A DNA stretch of 64,000 bases from an uncultured Atopobiaceae bacterium (GCA_934792625.1 CAKVON010000003.1:1-64000); one strand, 5' to 3'. Shown: positions 34,521 to 46,347, counted from the first letter of the stretch. The notes: generated from the sequence alone by a model not told the origin. A program made the numbers and translations.

Positions 34521-35037
34521 CGACGGACCCGAGACCATGCGGTCGATGTTCGACGACCTTCTCTCCCACGAGCTGTCGGCGGGCGCCTCCTGCGCCATGA
34601 GCGCCGGCCGTGCCTGGCACCAGGCAAACGGCGACTTCGAGCACCGCCACACCTGCGGCGTCTTTCTCAAGGACATGTCGGAGCAGGGGCTCGAACCGAT
34701 TCTGTTCGTCTACATCGACTCCAACGTCATCATGCAGGACTTCACCACCAACCGAGAGGTCTACCTGCTGCGCCTGCGCAACATCGGCTTTGCCGTCTCG
34801 GACGTGCAGTTCAGGCTGTCCAAGTACAAGAGGCAGCGCGCTGCCGAGAAGGGCACTGCCTCGCCGGCAGCCACAAAGCCCGCGTTGCCCGAGGCGACCG
34901 CCGCCGAAATCGCCTGGGCGCAAGACGCGACGGCGAAGCTGCCGAACGGTCTTCGCGAGAAAGTCTGCAAGGCTATGATTTCGTCTGCGCGGCGCCAAAG
35001 GGCCAAAGGGTCGCAAACTGGTGAACTTGCGCCTTAA
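34507..35037 (+). CDS. DUF721 / DciA-like probable helicase loader
   Basis: The 176-residue protein matches the DUF721 pattern: an AWHQANGDFEHRHT segment followed by LFVYIDSNVIMQDFTTNREV and VSDVQFRLSKYK, that is, the small alpha-beta domain with a conserved nucleic-acid-binding tail. DciA proteins of this family help load DnaB in bacteria lacking DnaC/DnaI. It starts at TTG 34507, with AAGGTGG upstream, overlapping recF by 14 bases; ATG 34537 is a shorter alternative. The location between recF and gyrB is the usual actinobacterial one. The C-terminal 60 residues are low-complexity. Confidence 0.78.
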   Translation: MATNSDGPETMRSMFDDLLSHELSAGASCAMSAGRAWHQANGDFEHRHTCGVFLKDMSEQGLEPILFVYIDSNVIMQDFTTNREVYLLRLRNIGFAVSDVQFRLSKYKRQRAAEKGTASPAATKPALPEATAAEIAWAQDATAKLPNGLREKVCKAMISSARRQRAKGSQTGELAP

Positions 35038-35172
35038 AACGGCTCCTGTTAGGTCTGAGCCATAAATCATGCGTTCCTAGCGTGTCGTTTTTCTCTTGGT
35101 CGATGGCATTCGTCCCGAAGATAGTAGAATTGTAAGGATGGATTTTTGCCGTCGCGAGAAAGGGACGCATAG

Positions 35173-37125
<1,953 letters not shown>

Positions 37126-37153
37126 GCCCCATCCCTAGCGAAAGGCACAACAC

Positions 37154-39940
37154 GTGGCAAACGATAACGACAACACGCGTGACGACTTCGACGCGAACGA
37201 CGCCGACGACGAGCGTGACGACGACCTGCTGGGCGAGGAGGGCGACGTCGAGGACGTCGACGATGACGACGACCTGACCGACGGCGAGTTCGAGGACGTC
37301 GACCCCGAGTCGGTCCCGAGCATCGCCGGCAGCGGTCTGTCCCATGCCATCACGGACGAGGCCGGCACCCGCATCGACCTCGAGGACATCCATGGCGGCG
37401 CCATCAAGCCCACCGACATGGGCGAGGAGATGAAGGCATCCTTCCTCGAGTACTCGATGTCGGTCATCGTCGCGCGCGCCCTGCCCGACGTCCGTGACGG
37501 CCTCAAGCCCGTTCACCGCCGCATCCTGTACGCGATGAACGAGGCGGGCATCACCGCGGGCAAGCCCCACAAGAAGTCGGCCTGGACGGTCGGCGAGGTC
37601 ATGGGCAAGTACCACCCCCACGGCGACTCCGCCATCTACGAGTCCATGGTCCGCATGGCCCAGGACTTCTCGATGCGCCTGCCTCTGGTAGACGGTCACG
37701 GAAACTTCGGCTCGGTCGACGGCGACCCTGCGGCAGCGATGCGATACACCGAGTCGCGCCTCACCCGTGCGGCCGAGGCCCTGCTGCGCGACCTCAACAA
37801 GGAGACCGTCGACCTGCAGCCCAACTACGACGAGTCGCTCACCGAGCCCGCCGTCCTGCCCGCCAGGTTCCCGAACCTGCTGGTCAACGGCTCCTCGGGC
37901 ATTGCCGTCGGCATGGCGACCAACGTGCCTCCCCACAACCTCAAGGAGACCGTCGACGCCGTCTGCATGATGATCGACAACCCCGACGTCACGACCGACG
38001 AGCTCATGACGGTCCTGCCCGGCCCCGACTTCCCCACCGGCGGCATCATCATGGGCACCGACGGCATCCGTGACGCTTACGAGAAGGGCCGCGGCTCGAT
38101 CACCATCCGCTCCAAGGTCCACGTCGAGCAGGCCAAGAACGGTCGCGAGCGCCTCGTGGTCACTGAGATCCCGTACCAGGTCAACAAGGGTCTTCTTCAG
38201 GAGAAGATCGCCCAGGCGGTCAACGAGAAGAGGATCGAGGGCATCTCGGACATGCGCGACGAGTCCAACCGCAAGGGCATGCGCATCGTCATCGACCTCA
38301 AGAGCGGCGCGGTGCCGCAGGTCGTCCTCAACAACCTGTACAAGAAGACCCAGCTGCAGTCGACCTTCGGCGTCATCGACATCGCCCTAGTCGACAACGT
38401 CCCGCGCACCCTCACCCTCCGCGAGATGCTGCGCTGCTACATCGACCACCAGGTCGACGTCGTCACCCGCCGCACCAAGTACGACCTGGACAAGGCCGAG
38501 AAGCGCGTCCACATCCTCGAGGGACTGCTCGTGGCCGTCGACAACATCGACGAGATCGTCCACATCATCCGCTCCTCGCGTGACGACGCCGAGGCCAAGT
38601 CCCGCATGAACGAGCGCTTCGGCCTCGACGACGTCCAGGGCGAGGCCATCCTGCAGATGCGCCTGCGCCGCCTCACCGGCCTGGCCCGCGACGAGCTTGC
38701 CGCCCAGATCGCCGAGCTCCACGAGCAGATCGCCTACTTCAAGGACCTTCTCGCCCATGAGGAGAAGATCCTGGGCGTCATCAAGGACGAGCTCCACGAG
38801 GTCGTCGAGAAGTTCGGCACGCCCCGTCGCACCCAGATCTGCGGCCGCGAGGCCCGCGACCTCGACGTCGAGGACCTCATCGCCGAGGAGGACATGGTCG
38901 TCACCGTCACCCACAGTGGCTACATCAAGCGCCTGCCGGTGGACACCTACCGCTCCCAGAAGCGCGGCGGCAAGGGCGTCTCGGCCCTGTCGCTGAAGGA
39001 GAACGACTTCGTCGAGGGCCTGTTCGTGGCGTCCACGCACGACTACGTCCTGTTCTTCACCAACTTCGGCAAGGTCTACCGCCTCAAGGTCCACGAGCTG
39101 CCGGTCGGCTCGCGCCAGGCCCGCGGCCAGGCGATCGTCAACCTGCTCGCCCTGTCCGAGGGCGAGCGCCTGGCGGCCGTCATCACCACGCGCGAGTTCC
39201 CGAGCGAGGAGTACCTGCTGTTTGCCACGGCCAACGGCATGGTCAAGAAGACGGCCATGAGCGACTACGACCGCACGCGCCGCGACGGCATGATCGCCAT
39301 CAACCTGCGCGAGGGCGACGAGCTCATCGACGTCCGCCGCGTCCGCGAGCACGAGAAGGTCATCCTCGTGTCCACCGACGGCAAGGCGATCATGTTCGAC
39401 GAGTCCGAGGCCAGGCCCATGGGTCGCGCGACCTCCGGCGTCCGCGGCATCACGATGAAGGGCGACGCCAGGCTGCTTGGCATGGAGATCACCAACGGCA
39501 GCGGCGACCTGTTCGTCATTACCGAGAAGGGCTACGGCAAGCGCACGCCCGTCTCGGAGTACCCCGAGCACAAGCGTGGCGGCCAGGGTGTCTTCACCAT
39601 CACGATGACCGACAAGAAGGGCGAGCTGGCGGGCATGAAGGTCGTCGCCCCGCAGCACGAGCTCATGATCGTGTCCGAGGAGGGCATCGTCATCCGCATG
39701 AAGTCAGGCGACATCAGCCGCCTGGGCCGCTCCACGCAGGGCGTCAGGGTCATGAACGTGGCCGACTCCGACCGCGTGGTCGCTGTGGCCCGCATGGAGG
39801 TCAACCAGGGCCAGGAGGATTCCGACGACGCCAACCAGGCCGCACTCGACCTTCTTGCCGCTGGCGAGAAGGATCCCGGTGACGAGGCTCCCGTCGACAT
39901 CGGCGGGGACGAGCAGGTTATCGACATCGACGGCGAGTAG
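37154..39940 (+). CDS. gyrA: DNA gyrase subunit A with long acidic N-terminal extension
   Basis: Breakage-reunion subunit, 928 residues. The common core starts only near residue 90 ([20 protein letters not shown]); before it is a low-complexity stretch very rich in Asp and Glu, about 75 residues longer than the E. coli start. Core motifs: [20 protein letters not shown] (quinolone region with Ser and Glu at the positions usually linked to resistance when changed, so sensitive-type), AMRYTE with the catalytic tyrosine, and the GyrA box QKRGGKG opening the C-terminal DNA-wrapping domain. It starts at GTG 37154. Confidence 0.97.
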   Translation: MANDNDNTRDDFDANDADDERDDDLLGEEGDVEDVDDDDDLTDGEFEDVDPESVPSIAGSGLSHAITDEAGTRIDLEDIHGGAIKPTDMGEEMKASFLEYSMSVIVARALPDVRDGLKPVHRRILYAMNEAGITAGKPHKKSAWTVGEVMGKYHPHGDSAIYESMVRMAQDFSMRLPLVDGHGNFGSVDGDPAAAMRYTESRLTRAAEALLRDLNKETVDLQPNYDESLTEPAVLPARFPNLLVNGSSGIAVGMATNVPPHNLKETVDAVCMMIDNPDVTTDELMTVLPGPDFPTGGIIMGTDGIRDAYEKGRGSITIRSKVHVEQAKNGRERLVVTEIPYQVNKGLLQEKIAQAVNEKRIEGISDMRDESNRKGMRIVIDLKSGAVPQVVLNNLYKKTQLQSTFGVIDIALVDNVPRTLTLREMLRCYIDHQVDVVTRRTKYDLDKAEKRVHILEGLLVAVDNIDEIVHIIRSSRDDAEAKSRMNERFGLDDVQGEAILQMRLRRLTGLARDELAAQIAELHEQIAYFKDLLAHEEKILGVIKDELHEVVEKFGTPRRTQICGREARDLDVEDLIAEEDMVVTVTHSGYIKRLPVDTYRSQKRGGKGVSALSLKENDFVEGLFVASTHDYVLFFTNFGKVYRLKVHELPVGSRQARGQAIVNLLALSEGERLAAVITTREFPSEEYLLFATANGMVKKTAMSDYDRTRRDGMIAINLREGDELIDVRRVREHEKVILVSTDGKAIMFDESEARPMGRATSGVRGITMKGDARLLGMEITNGSGDLFVITEKGYGKRTPVSEYPEHKRGGQGVFTITMTDKKGELAGMKVVAPQHELMIVSEEGIVIRMKSGDISRLGRSTQGVRVMNVADSDRVVAVARMEVNQGQEDSDDANQAALDLLAAGEKDPGDEAPVDIGGDEQVIDIDGE

Positions 39941-39966
39941 CGCTGTCGTGCGCGAACCGTAACGGG

Positions 39967-40003
39967 ATGGGGCCACGGGCAAGTGTCCGTGGCCCCATTT
40001 GTG
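39967..40003 (+). terminator. Terminator after gyrA
   Basis: Perfect 12-bp stem ATGGGGCCACGG / CCGTGGCCCCAT with an eight-base loop, then TTGTGT. Confidence 0.9.
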
Positions 40004-40052
40004 TCGATGGGTGTTCGGCTGGCTGTCGGTAGATGCCTGGTTGGACGTGCTC

Positions 40053-40592
40053 CTACTGTTGGTTTGCCTCCGGGTGGCCGCCGGCCAGGAAGTCGTCCGG
40101 GGTGAGACTCTCCACGAACTCGTGGAAGCGCTCGGCCTCGCGCTCGCGCTCGTCGCGCTTGATGCTCGAGAAGGACGGGTATGACGCGCGGGCGATTACG
40201 TCGGTCGACGCGTAGACGGGCGAGTGCGTGCGCACCGCGAGCGCGATCGCGTCCGAGGGCCTGGCGTCCAGCGTCAGGTGCTCGCCGCCGGCGGTGAGAA
40301 GATCGATCGTCGCGTAGAAGGTGGCGCCCTCGACGCGGTCGATGCTCACGCCCGAGACCGTGGCGCCCAGACGGTCGATCGTCGCACGCAAAAGGTCATG
40401 CGTCATGGGCCGCGCGTTCTTCTCGCCAGCCACGCCTGCGCTGATCTGGGTTGCCTCGACAACGCCGATGCGGATGGGCAGCTGCTTGCCCGCGGTCTCG
40501 CCCTTGGCGTCGCGGGGGCGCAGGACCAGCATCGAGGAGACCGGGCCGTTGCCGACGACGACGGACTCTATGTCCATTCTGACCTGTGGCAT
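40053..40592 (-). CDS. DUF151 'bifunctional nuclease' family protein
   Basis: The 179-residue protein has the family features: MPQVRMDIESVVVG start, LPIRIGVVEATQIS, RPMTHDLLRATIDRLGA, and ARPSDAIALAVRTHSPVYAS, which holds the conserved DA[IL]ALA core. Members in plants and Thermotoga were reported to cut DNA or RNA; the role in Actinobacteria is unclear. The ATG at 40592 follows AAAGGAGGGG; the open frame upstream to 40682 lacks such support. It converges with gyrA. Confidence 0.88.
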   Translation of the reverse strand: MPQVRMDIESVVVGNGPVSSMLVLRPRDAKGETAGKQLPIRIGVVEATQISAGVAGEKNARPMTHDLLRATIDRLGATVSGVSIDRVEGATFYATIDLLTAGGEHLTLDARPSDAIALAVRTHSPVYASTDVIARASYPSFSSIKRDEREREAERFHEFVESLTPDDFLAGGHPEANQQ

Positions 40593-40702
40593 ATGCCCCT
40601 CCTTTCTGCCGGAATCCGTTGGCCACGAAAAGATTTTAGGGGTCGTGGCCTTGCCTTTGTCTTGTAGGGACATGGTACCCATAAAAAAGTTCAGACAAAG
40701 TG

Positions 40703-40731
40703 TTGACGCGAGGGGAATCGTACTCTAATAT
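40703..40731 (+). promoter_or_regulatory. Promoter of tRNA-Ile
   Basis: TTGACG (40703-40708) and TAATAT (40726-40731) with a 17-base spacer, ending 14 bases before the tRNA. Confidence 0.75.
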
Positions 40732-40744
40732 ATTTTCTCGCGTT

Positions 40745-40821
40745 GGGCCCGTAGCTCAGTTGGTCAGAGCGTCCGGCTGATAACCGGGAGGTCACAAGTT
40801 CGAACCTTGTCGGGCCCACCA
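40745..40821 (+). tRNA. tRNA-Ile (anticodon GAT)
   Basis: Acceptor stem GGGCCCG/CGGGCCC, D arm AGCTCAGTTGGTCAGAGC, anticodon loop CTGATAA with GAT, T arm ACAAGTTCGAACCTTGT, and CCA encoded at 40819-40821. Confidence 0.97.
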
Positions 40822-40837
40822 CCTTTTTGCTAATAGT

Positions 40838-40870
40838 CACCCCAGCGCTAGCCGAGTCGCCGCTGGGGTG
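40838..40870 (+). terminator. Terminator after tRNA-Ile
   Basis: 10-bp stem CACCCCAGCG / CGCTGGGGTG followed by ATTATT. A T run (CTTTTTGC) lies already at 40822-40830. Confidence 0.7.
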
Positions 40871-40880
40871 ATTATTCATT

Positions 40881-40886
40881 TATACT
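40881..40886 (+). promoter_or_regulatory. -10 element of tRNA-Ala
   Basis: TATACT, 33 bases before the tRNA; no clear -35. The same hexamer precedes several other genes in the window. Confidence 0.5.
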
Positions 40887-40918
40887 GGTGGACGCAAATG
40901 CGGCGCCACGCCGCGCAC

Positions 40919-40994
40919 GGGGACGTAGCTCAGCTGGGAGAGCGCGGGCTTTGCAAGCCTGAGGTCGTGGGTTCGAGACCCATCGTCTCCACCA
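40919..40994 (+). tRNA. tRNA-Ala (anticodon TGC)
   Basis: Acceptor stem GGGGACG/CGTCTCC (one G-U pair), anticodon loop CTTTGCAAG with TGC, T arm GTGGGTTCGAGACCCAT, CCA encoded at 40992-40994. The Ile-Ala pair stands outside any rRNA operon. Confidence 0.97.
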
Positions 40995-41003
40995 TGCAAA
41001 CGC

Positions 41004-41041
41004 GCGGGTCGCACCTCTTGTGGGAGCGGCCCGCTTTTTTT
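41004..41041 (+). terminator. Terminator after tRNA-Ala
   Basis: 8-bp stem GCGGGTCG / CGGCCCGC (one G-U pair) followed by seven T residues. Confidence 0.85.
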
Positions 41042-41112
41042 GTAGTAGTCACGAACGCGTAACTGCAAGGTCCTATCATTGTCCCGTCGAATTCCAAGTA
41101 GATTGGTCACCC

Positions 41113-41574
41113 ATGTCGCAGAACAACGGCAACGCCGACGCCGGTCAGGTCTCGCCCGAGCTTGACGCCCTGTCGTGCGACCTTCTGGGGTCGGCCCTGG
41201 ACGCTCTCGCCGCGGGTGTCGACGTCCATGGAGTGGTCTCGGTCGAGGACGCACAGTCCCGCCGCGACACGAGGGCCTTCTCCGACGACGGCCCCGAGGC
41301 CTGCCTCGAGGGCGCTCGCGGCTTCGTGCGAAGGCTCGTGGCCGACGGAGGGGACGAATCCGAGCCCATCGGGAAGCCCGTCCGTTACGCCCTCGTGTAC
41401 GAGGGCGCGGTCGCTGGCGAGAAGGGCGGCTATGACGACGCCCTGATCCTCGAGTTTGGGGAGTCGGGCTCGCGGTCCTTCTCGGCATACGTGCTGTGGG
41501 ACGGCTTTGGCGCCGGCGACGACTTCGCATGGAGCGACCCCATGCCCGCCGGCGAGGTTGACTCGCTGCTGTAG
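41113..41574 (+). CDS. Unrecognised acidic 153-residue protein
   Basis: No family recognised. The protein is acidic and soluble, with a helical N-terminal half ([20 protein letters not shown]) and a predicted sheet-rich end ([20 protein letters not shown]). ATG 41113 gives [11 protein letters not shown]; the ribosome site is weak, and the frame is open further upstream through the tRNA terminator, which argues for the short form. It lies 70 bases before typA on the same strand. Codon use fits the neighbours. Confidence 0.6.
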   Translation: MSQNNGNADAGQVSPELDALSCDLLGSALDALAAGVDVHGVVSVEDAQSRRDTRAFSDDGPEACLEGARGFVRRLVADGGDESEPIGKPVRYALVYEGAVAGEKGGYDDALILEFGESGSRSFSAYVLWDGFGAGDDFAWSDPMPAGEVDSLL

Positions 41575-41644
41575 AGCGGCATGAACGAACGACGCGCACG
41601 CATGGTCCCGACGGCAGGGGCCGAAAGACACGGAAGTAGGAGAA

Positions 41645-43483
41645 ATGCGCCAGGAGAACATCAGGAACATCGCCATCATCGCCCACGTCGACCATGGCAA
41701 GACCACCCTCGTGGACAAGCTGCTTCGCGCCACCGACGCGTTCCGCGAGAACCAGCAGGTTGAGGAGCGCGTGCTCGACTCCAACGACCAGGAGCGCGAG
41801 CGTGGCATCACCATCCTGGCCAAGAACATCTCCATCGAGTACAACGGCGTCAAGATCAACGTCATCGACACCCCCGGCCACGCCGACTTCGGCGGCGAGG
41901 TCGAGCGAGTGCTCAAGATGGCCGACGGCGCCCTTCTTCTGGTGGACGCCGCCGAGGGCCCCATGCCCCAGACGCGTTTCGTCCTTCGTCACGCCATCGA
42001 CGCCGGCCTGTCGATCATGATCGTCATCAACAAGATCGATAAGCCCGCTGCCAACCCCGAGAAGGCCTACAACGACTGCCTCGACCTCATGGCCGACCTG
42101 TCCGCCACCGACGAGCAGCTCGAGTTCGCCATGGAGCACGTCGTGTACGCCTCCGCCGTCAGCGGCTTTGCGCGCCTTGACCCCAACGACGACAACAACG
42201 ACATGTTCCCCATGCTGGACATGATCGTGAACGACCTGCCCGCCCCCGACGTCGACCCCGACGGCCCGCTCGCCATGCAGTGCGTCACCATCGACCACTC
42301 CAGCTACGTCGGCCGCATCGGCATCGGCCGCGTCTACTCCGGCACCATCCACGACGGCGACAAGATCCTCGTCGTCAAGAACGACGGCTCGCGCACCATG
42401 TCGCAGGTCAAGCAGCTCTATACCTTCGACTACCTGGGTCGCAAGGAGTGCACCGAGGTCGTCGCCGGTGACATTGGCGCCGTCGTCGGCGTCGACTCCA
42501 CCGACATCGGTGACGTCTACACCGACCCCGACGATCCCGTCGAGCTCGACCCCATCGAGATCGACCCCCCGACCCTGGCAATCGTCTTCGAGCCGTCCAA
42601 CTCGCCCCTCGTCGGCCGCGACGGCGACATCGTCGGCGGCCGCCAGCTCAAGGAGCGCCTGGAGCTGGAGCGCGAGAACAACGTGACCATGCGCATCGAG
42701 GAGCTTCCCGACAAGACGGGCGTCGAGGTTGCCGGCCGTGGCATCCTGCACCTGTCCGTCCTGATGGAGGCCATGCGCCGCGAGGGCTACGAGTTCCAGG
42801 TCGGCCGCCCGCGCGTCCTGTTCAAGAAGGACGAGCAGGGCAACAAGCTCGAGCCGGTCGAGCAGGCCGTCGTCGAGTGTCCCGGCGAGTACTCCGGCAA
42901 GGTCATCGAGGTCTTCGGCAACAACGGCGGCACCATGACCAGCATGGAGGCCGGCGCCACCCAGACCCACCTCGAGTTCAAGATTCCCACCCGTGGCATC
43001 ATGGGCCTGAAGAACCGCATCCTCAACGTCACCCACGGCGAGGCAGTCTTCTACCACACGTTCCTCGAGTACGGCCCCTACGCCGGCGAGATCGGTGTCC
43101 GCCAGAACGGCGCCATGATCTCGATGTCGACCGAGAAGGCCGTCGCCTACGCCCTGGGTTCGCTCCAGGAGCGTGGTCAGCTGTTCGTCGAGCCCGGCAC
43201 CGAGTGCTACGAGGGCATGATCGTCGGCGAGCGCTCCAAGCCCGGCGACATGATCGTCAACATCGCCCGCACCAAGAGCCTGGGCAACCAGCGCTCCTCG
43301 ACCGCCGACATCTCGGTCCAGCTGACCCCGCCGCGCTCCTTCACCCTGGAGGAGGCGCTCGAGTACATCATGGACGACGAGCTCGTCGAGGTTACGCCGA
43401 AGAACATCCGCATGCGCAAGCGCATCCTCAACGGCACCGAGCGCCGCAAGTGGGCCGTGCGTCACGGCCTGGTCAACAAGTAG
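41645..43483 (+). CDS. typA: Translational GTPase TypA/BipA
   Basis: A ribosome-associated GTPase of the EF-G type involved in 50S assembly and stress adaptation. The 612-residue protein opens [20 protein letters not shown] (G1), then RGITILAKN (G2), [16 protein letters not shown] (G3) and NKIDKP (G4). The C-terminal domain carries [18 protein letters not shown], the TypA-specific region replacing EF-G domain IV. ATG 41645 follows AGTAGGAGAA. Length is normal. Confidence 0.97.
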   Translation: MRQENIRNIAIIAHVDHGKTTLVDKLLRATDAFRENQQVEERVLDSNDQERERGITILAKNISIEYNGVKINVIDTPGHADFGGEVERVLKMADGALLLVDAAEGPMPQTRFVLRHAIDAGLSIMIVINKIDKPAANPEKAYNDCLDLMADLSATDEQLEFAMEHVVYASAVSGFARLDPNDDNNDMFPMLDMIVNDLPAPDVDPDGPLAMQCVTIDHSSYVGRIGIGRVYSGTIHDGDKILVVKNDGSRTMSQVKQLYTFDYLGRKECTEVVAGDIGAVVGVDSTDIGDVYTDPDDPVELDPIEIDPPTLAIVFEPSNSPLVGRDGDIVGGRQLKERLELERENNVTMRIEELPDKTGVEVAGRGILHLSVLMEAMRREGYEFQVGRPRVLFKKDEQGNKLEPVEQAVVECPGEYSGKVIEVFGNNGGTMTSMEAGATQTHLEFKIPTRGIMGLKNRILNVTHGEAVFYHTFLEYGPYAGEIGVRQNGAMISMSTEKAVAYALGSLQERGQLFVEPGTECYEGMIVGERSKPGDMIVNIARTKSLGNQRSSTADISVQLTPPRSFTLEEALEYIMDDELVEVTPKNIRMRKRILNGTERRKWAVRHGLVNK

Positions 43484-43511
43484 GGCGGACGCATCGCATA
43501 GCAAATGCCGA

Positions 43512-43552
43512 GAAGGGCGCCGGGTCGCAAGCGCGGTCCGACGCCCTTCCTC
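43512..43552 (+). terminator. Terminator after typA
   Basis: 8-bp stem GAAGGGCG / CGCCCTTC around an inner G+C structure, followed by CTCTGT. It converges with the TRIC-like gene. Confidence 0.6.
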
Positions 43553-43624
43553 TGTCTGGTTGATCCGTCTCGTGCGCCATGACGGGTCTAGCAGTAGGTG
43601 TCAGACCAAGCGGCGTGCCTCGTC

Positions 43625-44353
43625 CTAACGGCCCTTCTCGACCTTTTTCTGGGCGTGATTGGCCACCGCGCGCTTGACCGGCTCGGTCACCCTTGGCGTG
43701 AGGTCGACCCCGCCGGGCGACATGATGCCGTATCGCAGGCTCGCGCGTCTGAGGGCGACCGTCACGAAGACGCTCACGAAGGCACACCAGGGGTTGCCCA
43801 CATTGCACAGGACCATGAGGGCCAGGTAGACGACGGAGCCACCCAGGGCACACACCGCATAGAAGTTCGAGGGCTGGAAGATCTTGGGTACGTCTCCCAA
43901 AAAGACGTCGCGCAGCATGCCTCCGCCCACGCCAGTGATGACGCCCATGAGGATCGTCTGCACGGCACCCAGCTCGTAGACGACGGCCTTGTTGGTTCCC
44001 GCGACCACGAACAGCGCCACCGAGACGATGTCGACCCACTCCAGCGCATTGGGAATCCGTTCGAAGAGCGTCGGGAAGAGAAAGACCACGATGCCTGCGA
44101 GCACGCTCACGATCACCGCGTTGGTGGAGTTGAGCATGTAGACGTCGCCCTTTTGCATGATCATGTCGCGAATCAGGCCACCGCCCAGCCCGCACAGAAA
44201 CGCGAGGGCGACGGTTCCGACGAGGTCGAGCTTGCGGCTGGTGCCCACCATCGCGCCGGACAGCGCGCCGACGGCGACGGCCGACAGGTCGAGCCAGGCG
44301 GGAAGCGTGAGGATGGTGCTTCCCCTAAGAAAGAGCAGGGTGGCGCTGTCCAC
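43625..44353 (-). CDS. TRIC-like (UPF0126/YicG) trimeric cation channel family membrane protein
   Basis: A 242-residue protein with seven hydrophobic segments arranged as two repeated triplets. Each repeat contains a glycine-rich kinked motif: GLGGGLIRDMIMQ and GVGGGMLRDVFLGDVP, the hallmark of the UPF0126 group now linked to TRIC channels. The C-terminal tail is basic and cytoplasmic. GTG 44353 preceded by GAAAGG is preferred over the ATG at 44398. The transported ion is not evident; potassium is usual for TRIC relatives. It stands alone and converges with typA. Confidence 0.82.
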   Translation of the reverse strand: MDSATLLFLRGSTILTLPAWLDLSAVAVGALSGAMVGTSRKLDLVGTVALAFLCGLGGGLIRDMIMQKGDVYMLNSTNAVIVSVLAGIVVFLFPTLFERIPNALEWVDIVSVALFVVAGTNKAVVYELGAVQTILMGVITGVGGGMLRDVFLGDVPKIFQPSNFYAVCALGGSVVYLALMVLCNVGNPWCAFVSVFVTVALRRASLRYGIMSPGGVDLTPRVTEPVKRAVANHAQKKVEKGR

Positions 44354-44510
44354 GTGTCGTGCCTTTCGCTCGGGAGATGGTATCTGCCGGGCAACCATGG
44401 TAAGGCCACTTGCCGTGTCCGACCTGTCCTTCTCGGTAGTCGGATGTACTTTGGAGAGGCGTCACGGGTGCCAACGCGCGCACAATTTGTGAATCCGACA
44501 AATTGGGGTG

Positions 44511-44539
44511 TTGCCCTCGGGCGAGAAGTCCTGTATTCT
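44511..44539 (+). promoter_or_regulatory. Promoter of tRNA-Ser(GGA)
   Basis: TTGCCC (44511-44516) and TATTCT (44534-44539) with a 17-base spacer, 20 bases before the tRNA. The recurring CGAGAAGT motif occupies 44522-44529 within the spacer. Confidence 0.7.
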
Positions 44540-44559
44540 AGCCAATGCATTTTAACCAC

Positions 44560-44650
44560 GGAGAGTTGTCCGAGTGGCCGAAGGAGCACGATTGGAAATC
44601 GTGTAGGCGTCTAAAGCGTCTCCAGGGTTCAAATCCCTGACTCTCCGCCA
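44560..44650 (+). tRNA. tRNA-Ser (anticodon GGA)
   Basis: Class II tRNA: acceptor GGAGAGT/ACTCTCC, anticodon loop TTGGAAA with GGA, a long variable arm (TAGGCGTCTAAAGCGTCTC), T arm AGGGTTCAAATCCCT, and CCA encoded at the end. Confidence 0.96.
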
Positions 44651-44660
44651 GAACTTCCCG

Positions 44661-44683
44661 CGGCGCCCAAGAGGCGCCGTTTT
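44661..44683 (+). terminator. Hairpin between the two tRNA-Ser genes
   Basis: 7-bp stem CGGCGCC / GGCGCCG with loop CAAGA, followed by TTTTA. Confidence 0.75.
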
Positions 44684-44690
44684 ACCCTTT

Positions 44691-44781
44691 GGAGGGGTGG
44701 CAGAGCGGTTGAATGCGGCGGTCTCGAAAACCGTTTACGCCCTTTGGGCGTACGAGAGTTCGAATCTCTCCCCCTCCGCCA
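44691..44781 (+). tRNA. tRNA-Ser (anticodon CGA)
   Basis: Class II tRNA: acceptor GGAGGGG/CCCCTCC, anticodon loop CTCGAAA with CGA, a long variable arm (TTACGCCCTTTGGGCGTACG), T arm GAGTTCGAATCTC, and CCA encoded at 44779-44781. Confidence 0.96.
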
Positions 44782-44792
44782 GGATGTAAAGA

Positions 44793-44820
44793 GGCTGGTC
44801 CGTTCGGGCCAGCCTTTTTT
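44793..44820 (+). terminator. Terminator after tRNA-Ser(CGA)
   Basis: 9-bp stem GGCTGGTCC / GGGCCAGCC (one G-U pair) with a GTTC-type loop, followed by six T residues. Confidence 0.9.
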
Positions 44821-44850
44821 CATGCCGAGAAGGGCTGGTGGTGCCCCGGT

Positions 44851-44856
44851 TATACT
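44851..44856 (+). promoter_or_regulatory. -10 element of the zinc-ribbon membrane protein gene
   Basis: TATACT, 36 bases before the start codon. A GCCGAGAAGG copy ends 17-19 bases upstream, where a -35 would sit. Confidence 0.45.
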
Positions 44857-44891
44857 TGAGCCAAGTAGCGCCTCGAGATCGGAGCTCCACA

Positions 44892-46286
44892 ATGGCCAAA
44901 CTAACGTTTACCGACCAGTCGTACTTCTCGCGCGACTGGGCAATGCTCACCCGCGACAAGGGCTGGCTCAAGCCCGTCCTGCTCATGGCTCTTGCCAGCC
45001 TCGTGCCCATCGTCGGCATACTCGGCGTCACCGGCTATGCGTATGAGTGGGCCCGTCTGACCGCATGGGGAGTCGATTCCGCCCCCAAGCAGCGTGACGT
45101 CAAGATTGGCGCCTGCATCAAGAGCGGCTTCCGCGTCAGCATGGTTACCCTGTGTTGGTCGCTTGCCGTCGGCTTCGTCTTTGGTGCCCTCAGCATGCTG
45201 TGCGGCGACTCCGCCCTCGGCTCCATCGTCTCCATGCTGACCACCCTGCTCACCTGGGTCATGGGCATCCTCGCGACGGTCGCGGCCCTGCAGGCCACGA
45301 TCTACGAGCGTTTTGGCGCGGGCTTCGCGGTCCGTCGCCTGGTCGAGATGGTCCGCCGCGGCTGGAAGGGTCTTCTCAAGGTCCTGGGCATCAACATCCT
45401 CATCGCGCTGGTCAGCGGCCTCATCGGCACCGTGGCCACGCTGATTGCCGGCGCCGCGACGCTGCCGTTCCTCGGCACCTTCCTCTACGACGTCTCCTAT
45501 GCCGCCAACGCCGCCGACCTGGGAACGATCGACCCCTCTCACCTCACCAACGTCCTTGTCGGCTTCCTGCAGTTCTTCGGCCCCCTCGTGGTCGTCATGA
45601 TCATCCTCGGCGCAGTGCTCGGTGCCTTCACCATGCTGCTGACCGCCAACCTGATCGGCCTGTGGATGATGCAGTTCGACGTCCCCAACTGGGGCTCCCC
45701 CAGCGACCCGCTGCCCGCCTCCCTTCCCGATGCGGGTGCGGCCGCCGTGGCTGCCGTCAATCCCGTCGCGGTAGGCCCCGTCCCCATGGCGAGTGACCCC
45801 GCTCCCGTGCAGCCCGTCGTCCCGGCGGCTCCCGCCCCAGTGAGCCAGGCCCCCGCGCCCGCTCCCGCCCCGGCTGTTCCGACCCAGCCCGCGCCCGCGC
45901 CCGCGACAACCCCTGCGCCTGTCCCGGCACCCGCCCCCGTCGCCATTCCGACTCCGGTCGAGCCCCAGCCCGCTCCCGCGCCGCAGCCCGTCTCCGTCCC
46001 CGAGCCCGTCCCCGTTCCCGGCGTCGGCCCCGCGCCCGCCGACCCCGCTGACGATGACGTGGTCGTGACCACCCTGATTCCCGCCCCCGCGGACGAGACC
46101 GCGGTCGTGCCGCCCGCGGACGAGACCGTCGAGGCCTCTCCCGCACCCGACCCTGCCGAGAAGTGCGCCGAGGCTTGTCAGCCTGCGCCGCAAACGGCCA
46201 AGTTCTGCACCAATTGCGGTCAGCCCCTCAATCCCGGGGTGAAGTTCTGCTCCAATTGCGGACAGAAGGTCGATGGGGCCGAGTAA
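44892..46286 (+). CDS. DUF4013-like membrane protein with Pro/Ala linker and C-terminal zinc ribbon
   Basis: A 464-residue protein in three parts. Residues of about 1-265 hold about six hydrophobic segments of DUF4013 character (WLKPVLLMALASLVPIVGIL near the start, with the family's typical KP and G-Y-A-Y-E-W pattern). Residues of about 275-425 are a Pro/Ala/Val-rich low-complexity linker with many PAPA repeats. The end has KFCTNCGQPLNPGVKFCSNC, two CxxC knuckles forming a zinc ribbon, likely cytoplasmic. ATG 44892 follows GGAGCTCCACA. The function is unknown; such fusions are common in Coriobacteria and Firmicutes. Confidence 0.75.
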   Translation: MAKLTFTDQSYFSRDWAMLTRDKGWLKPVLLMALASLVPIVGILGVTGYAYEWARLTAWGVDSAPKQRDVKIGACIKSGFRVSMVTLCWSLAVGFVFGALSMLCGDSALGSIVSMLTTLLTWVMGILATVAALQATIYERFGAGFAVRRLVEMVRRGWKGLLKVLGINILIALVSGLIGTVATLIAGAATLPFLGTFLYDVSYAANAADLGTIDPSHLTNVLVGFLQFFGPLVVVMIILGAVLGAFTMLLTANLIGLWMMQFDVPNWGSPSDPLPASLPDAGAAAVAAVNPVAVGPVPMASDPAPVQPVVPAAPAPVSQAPAPAPAPAVPTQPAPAPATTPAPVPAPAPVAIPTPVEPQPAPAPQPVSVPEPVPVPGVGPAPADPADDDVVVTTLIPAPADETAVVPPADETVEASPAPDPAEKCAEACQPAPQTAKFCTNCGQPLNPGVKFCSNCGQKVDGAE

Positions 46287-46315
46287 CGGCCCTCTTGACC
46301 CAACCGCCTTGCCAG

Positions 46316-46347
46316 GGGCGCCCGACGGTCGTCGGGCGCCCATTTTG
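46316..46347 (+). terminator. Terminator after the zinc-ribbon membrane protein gene
   Basis: Perfect 12-bp stem GGGCGCCCGACG / CGTCGGGCGCCC with a two-base apex, then ATTTTGTTTG. Confidence 0.9.

Noticed and set aside
40880-43504. An 874-codon minus-strand open frame opposite typA
   Set aside because: It runs through tRNA-Ala and opposite TypA; no ribosome site or domain.
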